Source: Strigamia acuminata (lineage: Eukaryota; Arthropoda; Chilopoda; Geophilomorpha; Linotaeniidae). From it: a DNA stretch of 60,000 bases. The DNA lies in contig OX442314.1 in assembly GCA_949358305.1 (NCBI GenBank), positions 55,625,369 through 55,685,368 on the forward strand. Reading direction: 5' to 3'. Positions 53,156 through 60,000 of this stretch are shown here, one piece after another. Below the pieces are notes generated by a model. The model was given only the letters and a program-made list of their open reading frames with translations, had not been told where the DNA came from and searched no databases. Made by a program: the position numbers and the translations under genes. Position 1 is the first letter of the stretch. Each line of letters begins with the position of its first letter.

Positions 53156-56100
53156 CTGCCGGCGGGGAGGGGATGTCTGACCCCACTTCCAAACGCACGA
53201 GACGTTGAACTGGTCGACGTAATTTTCCCCCATCTGCGAGCACGAGTTCACATGACCTAACTTTGTCATCGCGACCTCGTCTGACTTCGACCACTCTCCC
53301 CATCTTCCATTTCAAACGGGGTTTAAATTGCTCCTCAATTATCACAACGTCGTCAATTTGCAGCTCACGTTTGTCTGATTTTCCCGTTTGCACCTTCAGG
53401 TCCTTTAAATATTCACGGGACCAGCGTGACCAAAATGTTGACAACATGCGTTGTTGATATTGCCACTGTCGAACGAATTCCTTTTGAGTCGGTTCGAGTA
53501 TTTCAGTCGACCCTGAATCCGGCAAGTGCGTTTGCATGATTCCCGTCAAGAAATGTGCTGGAGTAAGTGGTTCGGCTTCGCTTGGCTTCTCGTACACGTA
53601 TGTGATGGGCCTACGGTTGATGACCGCTTCCGTCTGTGCCAAGAAAGTTCCAAATTGATAAAAGTTGAGGTGTGCAGATCCGATTACTTTTTTCAAGCAA
53701 CGTTTAACTGTCTGTACCATCCTCTCCCAAAACCCTCCCCACCATGGTGCATTTTCCACGATGAACTTCCACTCTATTCCCTTTTGAGCCAGATAATTTT
53801 GGAACGCCTCGTCTTTGGTGGAGCGTAAAAGAGATGAAAGTTCTAAATGAGCGCGGTGAAAGGTGGACCCGTTGTCGCTGTACATCGTCTTTGGGAGGCC
53901 TCTACGACTGATGAATCGTTCAAAAGCTCCCAAAAAGTCTGTTGTTGACAATGAGGGAACCAGTTCCAAATGGACCGCTCGAATGGTTGCACACGTGAAA
54001 AGGGCTATGTAAGCTTTGGTTGTTCGTCCCTTTATTATTATCGGTCCAGCAAAATCGACCCCAGTAACCGCGAATGGTTGGCACTTAGTCGTCCTGTCTG
54101 CTGGGAGGGGGCCTGGCACTTCTCGCATCAACCGTCCTTGAATCTTTTTGCAGACGACGCATTTGTCCAAAATCGATTTTAAGGTCCTCCTTGCGGATGG
54201 TGTCCAGTATAATTCTCGAAATTTAGACAGTGTGGCTGTCAATCCGCAATGAAGGACCTGTAAATGAGAGTGTTGCAAAATTAATTTCGTGAGTTTATGG
54301 TTTGGAGGTAAAATCAAAGGTTGCACAGCTGTGTGCAAATCTCGTGATTTTTGCAGTCGAGTTTGCAGTTCAATCAACCCCATATCGTTCAGCTGTGGAT
54401 TCAGGTCTCGCAATTTCGAATCCCTCTGAATTTGTTTTCCATCCCTCAATTGGTTTATTTCCTGGCCATAAACCTCTGCTTGCGCGATTCGAATTAGGCC
54501 GAATCTCGCGCGTTTCAACTCAGTTGCGACCAATGGACCTCGACCTCGCTGGTTGGCGTCTTGTTGTCGCTTCCCAGCGTTGTCAGCGAATCTGAAAACC
54601 CATGCCAACGTTCGGATAGCCTTTGAAAGCGATCCAAACTTGGCAAACGGAAAAACATTAGTTATTGTCGTCTGTACCGCCTCGACGTGGATTTCAGTCA
54701 TCTCGTCCGGTTCTTCGACCGTCTCTGTCGGTAGGTTTGGCCAATCCTGACGACTTCCGCGCAGCCAGTCTGGTCCCTTCCACCAAAGTCGCTCGACAAT
54801 CATCGCCTCTGCGTCCATTCCTCTTGTCAGGCGGTCGGCAGGATTTTCGACGCCTGGCACGTGTCTCCACTCGTCTACTCTTGACTTCTCTCTTATCTCC
54901 AGTACCCGATTGTGCACGAAGGTTGGCGGTCGTTTGGACGTGTTTTTTATCCAATGCAGACAAATCTGCGAATCCGTCCAAAAAAATATCTCGTTTGGCG
55001 TCACCAGTTCCTTGATTTGATCGGCGAGGCGTACAGCAACCAGTGCTCCCATGAGTTCGAGTCGTGGCAGCGTAAGTGGTTTGACAGGAGCTACACGACA
55101 CTTTGATAAAATGAAATTAGTCTCAATCAAATCACCATTAGAGTTCTGGATGTATGCCACCGCCCCATATGCCTTCGGACTCGCGTCGCAGAATATGTGT
55201 ACTTCGCATTGGTCAAATTCGTCCAATCCCAACCATCGTGGAATTGCAATATTTTTCAGAGTGGGAATTTGGTCGGTCCATTTCTTCCAATCAGCGCGCA
55301 ACTCGATGTCTAATTCGTCGTCCCATGGCAAATTCCTGAGCCATAGGGACTGGAAAAACATGCGTGCTGTCACGGTGAATGGTGTGGCAAATCCTAAGGG
55401 GTCGAAAATTTGCGCTGTTAATTTTATTACCTCCCTCTTTGTCGCTTTTTGGTAAGGTGAGCAAGTTTTCTCCACCGCCAGTCCCAATTCGTCCGAGTTT
55501 GGATTCCATCTGATTCCCAGCACTTTTGTATCTTCATCTGATGTCAGCAGTGTGTCAGAGGGGCATTCCTCGCGAAATTTGGCTCTGAGTTCCGGTGAGT
55601 TGGTTTGCCACTTGGCGAGTTCCATGCCGGCTTCTGTAAAAATCAGGTTAGACTGGCGAAATGTTACCAGTGCTTGAGCGACGGTTTTGAGGGATGAGAT
55701 GAAGTCGTCCACGTACAGGCACTTTAACAACAGTTTTACAGTTTCTGGATATTTCTTCTCGTATTTGCGCAAGTGATGTCGAATGGTGGCGCTCAACAAA
55801 AATGGGCTTGGTGTGGCGCCAAATAACACTCGAGTTTGTCGCAATACTTTTAACAATGCCTTTCCTATACCGTCCCAGCACTCATCAATCCAGAAAAATC
55901 TCGTTGCGTCGCGGTCCTTTAGAGCGATCTCGATCATGTGAAATGCCTTTTTAATGTCACCCATCATGGCCACTCTCCCAAGACGAAATCCTAACAATAC
56001 GAAAATTAGTGAAGGTAGAAAGTTTATACCTTTTGATAGGCAATCGTTCAAGGAAAGGTGGCCTTTTCGGTGTGATGATGCATCAAATACGACTCGCAAC

Positions 56101-58430
56101 TTTGTGGTAATTCGTTCCTCTTTGATCACTGGACTATGTGGCATGTAGTAGACCGGCCCTGTCGAAGTTTGGTTCGGAATTTCTTCGACAATTCCCATTT
56201 TCAACTGCTCGTCGATAACCTTTTTATATTCTAAGTAGAGGTTTGGTTGTTTTCGGAAGCGACGAATCAGCGACATGATGCGTTGTTCTGCTCCTCGATA
56301 ATTGTCGTCGAGCTCGTTGGTGTCCACGATCCACGGCAGTTCCACGGAATACTTTGAACCCGTCCATTTGATAGTTTTTTCGAACTTCTGCAGCGTTTCA
56401 GCGTCGTCGCTGTCTTCGACCGACTCGTGGCGCACTCCAATCGGTTCCAGTTCCCACATCCGGCGTAAAAGGTCATCTGTCGATGGGGTAAGCGTAATTT
56501 TGTTAATTCTTACCGGCGCAGCAATGACTCTTGTCCCATTCGTGGTCTGTCCGTGCAGTGTCCAACCGAATTTGGTCTTTACTGCAATCAAATTCTCCTC
56601 CAAAAATTCCGTTTGGCCTGTCATTACACGCCAGTAATGGTCTACTCCAATTAATAGGTCCACTTCCTTCGAATGCAATGCGACTTGTTTACAGGCCACC
56701 TCGATTTTTCTTCGATGTAGTTCGGCTTTAAGTTGCGCATTTGGCTGCTCTCCGGGCGTGGACGTGACGTGGGCAGTTTCAATGGCCTCGATTGTGACAG
56801 CTGGTGACTTCGAATTGGCGGGGCTGAGAGTTAATTCGACTCTGTTGCGTATTTCTGACTTCGGCTCTTGTCCAAACACGGCCAAGTTGATGGTTTCTGT
56901 CCCTAAAATTTTTAAGTTCAGTTTTTTTACCAATTCGGACCGTATGAATGTGCGTTGAGCTCCCCCGTCGATATAACACACTCCCGACGTCGACAGTTTT
57001 GGTCCGGCCATTTTCACCATCTGGACCATCAAAAATTCGGACTTGGGAGGACAGGTGGTGACTACTGAGTTCGAATGGGTGACTCCCTCGACGACCTCCG
57101 TAGATTTTGGCGTGTCGCACACGTGTGTGTGGTGCGCTCCCTCGCAGCTGTAGCATTTCATGCGAGTCCTGCACTCCTCAGTTTTGTGGGGTGCTTTTCC
57201 CAAGCATCGCAAGCAAATTCCCTTTTTTTGCAACTTTTTACGTCTCTCTTCCATCGAGAGTGGACATCGCTTTCGGTTGTGTTCTGTGGAATCACAAAAT
57301 TGGCATTTTATTATTATTACCGAAAGTTGTGACGCTGATCCAGATCGAGGCTCCTTTTCTTTTCGTTTGAATTTTCCCTTATTGTTGTGGGCGTTATCCG
57401 TGAATGACGATTTGTTTGTTGCTGCATCAGGTTTTGTTTGAGTTTTCATCATGTCGTATTTGGCGTGTTTAGCGATGTAACTGCTCAGCCAATCCATTAG
57501 CCTCGTTACCGACCTCTCTCCGTCGCAGTCTTTGTCGTACTCCATAATCACGTTGCGTGGTATGGCGGACGACAGCACGGGGAAAATGGTACGCTGAATT
57601 TCGGCCAATGGTACCTCGATGTTCGCCAAATTCTCGATGTTGATTTCTACGTGTCTGTGCAGTTTCTGGAGCCCCATCCTATCTCGATCGCTGTTGACTA
57701 AAGGTAGGTTAATTAAATTTGACAAATATTTGTTTTCAAGCACGATCTTGTCGCCATATTTTTTTTGTAGGCGTGTGACCGCAGTATTATAATTGCCAGC
57801 TGTAATCTCCAACGCTTTGATGTCATCTAACGCGTCTCCTACCAAATATGTCCTCAAATGCAACAGTTTATGTGTTGCATCCAGTTGCTCGTCGTCGCCA
57901 ACCTGAATGGAAAATGTTTTCCAAAATCCTCCCCACTCCTCAGGTTTGCGCCCGTCGAATTTGGGAATCTCCAGCGGTTTGCGTTTGATGAATGGCTGGC
58001 CGTTTGTTGGGGTCACTCGTGGCGTCGCCGCCGACACTGCTGCGGTAATGGCCGCCGCTAGTGCGTCGATGTTCGCCGTCGGTTGCGCCTCCGCGTCCGG
58101 TCGCAAGTTTTGGGGCGGTAAAGGTGGAAAATATGTTTGAATGTACCTTGCTAACTCCGCTCTTGCTGCTGCCAAACGGTCCTCCAACGCGTCGAGTGCC
58201 TGCACCGTGGTGTCGATTTCCTGATCAGATTTGGCTTGATCCAAGGTGGCGTCGAACGTTGTTTGAGCTCGTTTGTGTTTCTGCTCGAGCTGCTGCATCC
58301 ACAGTTCAATCGTGGCTTGCGGTATCGCTGCTCGTCCGGTCAGCGCGGCGGTTATTGTGGTTAAGAGCGTCTCGGTGACCAATATGGCCGCTCGGAACGC
58401 CCTGTTCTTCAGCTCAAATACTCTCACCAT
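53151..58430 (-). CDS. BEL/Pao gag-pol polyprotein, 1759 residues
   Basis: One frame encodes: a coiled-coil gag N-terminus; the BEL capsid-like region around 150-310 ([13 protein letters not shown]); three zinc knuckles at about 375-440 ([42 protein letters not shown]); an aspartic protease near 485 with [11 protein letters not shown], where the family usually has D-S/T-G; reverse transcriptase with YVDD near 906; RNase H with [12 protein letters not shown] near 1081; the integrase zinc region ([11 protein letters not shown]...CVVC) near 1393; the core with TGVDFAGP and [11 protein letters not shown] and [10 protein letters not shown]; and the C-terminal BEL domain. Pol order is PR-RT-RH-IN as in BEL. 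No break is visible. Confidence 0.96.
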   Translation of the reverse strand: MVRVFELKNRAFRAAILVTETLLTTITAALTGRAAIPQATIELWMQQLEQKHKRAQTTFDATLDQAKSDQEIDTTVQALDALEDRLAAARAELARYIQTYFPPLPPQNLRPDAEAQPTANIDALAAAITAAVSAATPRVTPTNGQPFIKRKPLEIPKFDGRKPEEWGGFWKTFSIQVGDDEQLDATHKLLHLRTYLVGDALDDIKALEITAGNYNTAVTRLQKKYGDKIVLENKYLSNLINLPLVNSDRDRMGLQKLHRHVEINIENLANIEVPLAEIQRTIFPVLSSAIPRNVIMEYDKDCDGERSVTRLMDWLSSYIAKHAKYDMMKTQTKPDAATNKSSFTDNAHNNKGKFKRKEKEPRSGSASQLSVIIIKCQFCDSTEHNRKRCPLSMEERRKKLQKKGICLRCLGKAPHKTEECRTRMKCYSCEGAHHTHVCDTPKSTEVVEGVTHSNSVVTTCPPKSEFLMVQMVKMAGPKLSTSGVCYIDGGAQRTFIRSELVKKLNLKILGTETINLAVFGQEPKSEIRNRVELTLSPANSKSPAVTIEAIETAHVTSTPGEQPNAQLKAELHRRKIEVACKQVALHSKEVDLLIGVDHYWRVMTGQTEFLEENLIAVKTKFGWTLHGQTTNGTRVIAAPVRINKITLTPSTDDLLRRMWELEPIGVRHESVEDSDDAETLQKFEKTIKWTGSKYSVELPWIVDTNELDDNYRGAEQRIMSLIRRFRKQPNLYLEYKKVIDEQLKMGIVEEIPNQTSTGPVYYMPHSPVIKEERITTKLRVVFDASSHRKGHLSLNDCLSKGINFLPSLIFVLLGFRLGRVAMMGDIKKAFHMIEIALKDRDATRFFWIDECWDGIGKALLKVLRQTRVLFGATPSPFLLSATIRHHLRKYEKKYPETVKLLLKCLYVDDFISSLKTVAQALVTFRQSNLIFTEAGMELAKWQTNSPELRAKFREECPSDTLLTSDEDTKVLGIRWNPNSDELGLAVEKTCSPYQKATKREVIKLTAQIFDPLGFATPFTVTARMFFQSLWLRNLPWDDELDIELRADWKKWTDQIPTLKNIAIPRWLGLDEFDQCEVHIFCDASPKAYGAVAYIQNSNGDLIETNFILSKCRVAPVKPLTLPRLELMGALVAVRLADQIKELVTPNEIFFWTDSQICLHWIKNTSKRPPTFVHNRVLEIREKSRVDEWRHVPGVENPADRLTRGMDAEAMIVERLWWKGPDWLRGSRQDWPNLPTETVEEPDEMTEIHVEAVQTTITNVFPFAKFGSLSKAIRTLAWVFRFADNAGKRQQDANQRGRGPLVATELKRARFGLIRIAQAEVYGQEINQLRDGKQIQRDSKLRDLNPQLNDMGLIELQTRLQKSRDLHTAVQPLILPPNHKLTKLILQHSHLQVLHCGLTATLSKFRELYWTPSARRTLKSILDKCVVCKKIQGRLMREVPGPLPADRTTKCQPFAVTGVDFAGPIIIKGRTTKAYIALFTCATIRAVHLELVPSLSTTDFLGAFERFISRRGLPKTMYSDNGSTFHRAHLELSSLLRSTKDEAFQNYLAQKGIEWKFIVENAPWWGGFWERMVQTVKRCLKKVIGSAHLNFYQFGTFLAQTEAVINRRPITYVYEKPSEAEPLTPAHFLTGIMQTHLPDSGSTEILEPTQKEFVRQWQYQQRMLSTFWSRWSREYLKDLKVQTGKSDKRELQIDDVVIIEEQFKPRLKWKMGRVVEVRRGRDDKVRSCELVLADGGKLRRPVQRLVRLEVGSDIPSPPAV

Positions 58431-58466
58431 TTTGAATAATTTGGATTAGATGGGAAATTAAGTAGC

Positions 58467-58484
58467 TCCCGGGTTTCGGCACCA
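58467..58484 (-). other. BEL primer-binding site, tRNA-Phe type
   Basis: One base inside the 5' LTR lies TGGTGCCGAAACCCGGGA. It is complementary to the conserved animal tRNA-Phe 3' end (UCCCGGGUUUCGGCA plus CCA) over all 18 bases. Confidence 0.88.
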
Positions 58485-58485
58485 A

Positions 58486-59064
58486 TGTTAAATTTGCATA
58501 AGATAAAAATAATACAAACTTAGCAACAAGTTTCTAAAAGTTCCTGGATACAAATGATGGATAAAGTTGAGGTTGTGTTGAAATTCAAAGATGGCGTTGG
58601 AGCAAAGTAAAAGCACAACCACACGTTTTAGAGGTAAAAAGTACACTAAAAGTTTATTCTATTTTCAACACAATGGGAAAAGGGGTAGAGGAATGTGGAT
58701 GACGCGTTCAGAGCGCCAATGAGACGGCGCTCAAGAGGTAGGAAAAACCCACACCAATTAAGGGATTAACAGGGCAAGGTACTACAAATGAGGAACAGGT
58801 CAAACACTCAAATAAGAAATACAAATATATTGAAGCATTAAAATAAGAAATATTACAACAATATTAAACTATTCAATCTAATAAAATGGTAAATTATCAA
58901 TAAAAATATACAATGATAAAGCAATGTAAATGAAACACAAATAACAACTAAAACCACAAGACAAATCAACACATTGAAATATAAAAGATAACAACAATTC
59001 AAAAAATGAGAATAGCAATTCAAATAATAGTTTATATCACGCGTAAAATCACTCGATTTTCACA
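58486..59064 (-). repeat. BEL 5' LTR
   Basis: 579 bp. I find no difference from 52577-53155. Confidence 0.93.
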
Positions 59065-59069
59065 ATGTA

Positions 59070-59126
59070 TGTGCTGATTCCTATTCACGAAATAATAGCC
59101 TGAAAAAACATTTAACTAACTTGTAA
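59070..59126 (+). pseudogene. Zinc-finger gene J, 3' end beyond BEL
   Basis: After the second ATGTA copy, the interrupted finger continues in frame as CADSYSRNNSLKKHLTNL and a TAA. This last finger lacks a proper second His pair and resembles the end of unit E (CAQLYSRNYSL). The interrupted gene had no other break. Confidence 0.85.
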
Positions 59127-59525
59127 GCATACAAATTAAAAACTTTTGCATTTGTTTATTACGTTCACAACTCTTTTATTCACCACGATTAATTAATTTC
59201 TAATTCTATTTCTTCATTTTATATTTTTAAAATAACATTATTACTTTGTTTAATTGAAAAGTTTAGAAAACTTAAACATGTTGACTAGAATTTCTTTTTT
59301 TCTAGCTTAATTTCTCAATATTTAAAACACAAACGAAACCTGTTAAACCCGAATTGCAAATTAAATGTAAAAATCTCTTTTCTGCTTTCACCTTTTTGTG
59401 TTTACTGTATTTCACAACCAGATTATTAAAAATCACATTGCTTTAGACATTGTTCATACTGTATTTTCTTCAACTGCATGCCAACTTCGCTGAACATTTA
59501 TACAACTCCAGGACGCCACCTTTAG
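59127..59525. repeat. Unit J 3' flank
   Basis: The standard array 3' module through CATGCCAACTTCGCTGAACATT and ACAACTCCAGGACGCC. Confidence 0.7.
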
Positions 59526-59559
59526 GAATGTTATCTCTTTTGTATTTGTATTTTGAGTG

Positions 59560-60000
59560 TCACCTGGATCCAACCAATATGAAAATCCCGAATGAGGGTC
59601 TCCCACCAGGGGGAGTTTTTGTAATCTCGCGACCCAGAACGTGATTCGGAGACTTCCGGTTCGGAGCCAACACTTGCAGGTCGCGCAAGACGTGCGCGAA
59701 TGCAATAAACCGCTTCAATCTTAACAATCGAGTGTGAATCCATTCCAACGAATTCCAACGAGCAAGAGTTCTGTAAACTCCAGCTGTCGGTTTTGATCAG
59801 ACTTTTCCCATGATTCTTTGATCTCATTCGCTTCTGCCTCGGCTCCGACGGCTGCTTTACGCGCTTCGGTCGCCTGAAACTCGGAACGGTCAAGTTGTCT
59901 GCGAGTGGCTGCGGTCTCATCAGTGGCCAGCTGCCCTTTGCCTTCATTAAACCTCTCAGTGGTTCTTCAATATCGAGCTGTGAGGTAAAGCCACTAGCAT
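59560..60000 (-). repeat. Dispersed GC-rich repeat, copy 3, plus a coiled-coil frame running off the window
   Basis: 59567-59710 repeats the 37785-37930 block. Further left on the minus strand, a frame from the window edge encodes a charged helical stretch (ATRRQLDRSEFQATEARKA, NEIKESWEKSDQNRQLEF) and then a stop. It may belong to the same retroelement, but I do not recognise it. Confidence 0.45.

Larger units (their letters stand above)
52577..59064 (-). mobile_element. Complete BEL/Pao LTR retrotransposon
   Basis: Two 579-bp LTRs (52577-53155, 58486-59064) look identical. They are flanked by a perfect 5-bp duplication ATGTA (52572-52576, 59065-59069). Inside are a tRNA-Phe-type primer-binding site and one intact 1759-codon gag-pol frame. 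It is inserted in the last finger of zinc-finger gene J, in the opposite orientation. Identical LTRs and an open frame point to a very recent insertion. Confidence 0.96.

Noticed and set aside
53263-58378. Many plus-strand frames of 60-135 codons across the BEL element
   Set aside because: They are antisense shadows of the intact gag-pol frame, which explains the sequence fully.

Overview
This is AT-rich eukaryotic DNA, most likely from an arthropod. The evidence is: intron-containing genes with GT-AG borders (a pickpocket-type DEG/ENaC channel and a Toll-type TIR exon), BEL/Pao and Copia LTR retrotransposons, Tc1/mariner and hAT DNA transposons, and no operons. I cannot name the species.

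Layout. Positions 1-2748 are AT-rich DNA ending in a 5'-truncated BEL copy (pol tail plus 3' LTR). Positions 2749-8420, minus strand, hold a DEG/ENaC gene that I could assemble into eight phase-compatible exons. A hAT-type element (itself holding a Tc1-type fold-back element with inverted 20-bp minisatellites) sits in exon 4, and the BEL remnant cuts exon 8. Positions 8940-11055 are decayed Copia pieces split by a 1027-bp nearly perfect palindrome with a TTA target duplication and tRNA-like sequence in both arms. A hAT-type non-autonomous element lies at 12720-13466 and a BEL gag remnant at about 14.6-15.2 kb.

From 15.2 kb to 59.5 kb the window is a head-to-tail array of about ten C2H2 zinc-finger units on the plus strand (called A to J here). 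A full unit is a conserved leader of about 600-800 bp, a one-exon gene of 5-11 fingers starting MxxKRQD, and a conserved AT-rich 3' flank. The leader also encodes, on the opposite strand, a short peptide beginning [13 protein letters not shown]. In unit F that peptide is the N-terminus of a second DEG/ENaC-like first exon, so the ancestral unit may have been a divergent channel/zinc-finger pair. Units B, F, G, H and I have intact reading frames. A, C and J are cut inside the fingers by LTR elements, D is a fragment, and E has a one-base frameshift.

The array is full of retroelements: an intact Copia (28842-33613) and an intact BEL (52577-59064), each with LTRs that look identical and 5-bp target duplications; solo LTRs at 15342, 23037, 24811 and 46236; and pieces of Gypsy gag and Tc1/mariner transposase. 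The solo LTR at 23037-24088 carries a row of hairpins whose stems differ but pair internally, while the apical motif GAG-N4/5-CTC-GA stays constant. Together with the rapidly varying, effector-less zinc-finger array, this is the most unusual structure in the window. All functional claims rest on motif recognition by eye.
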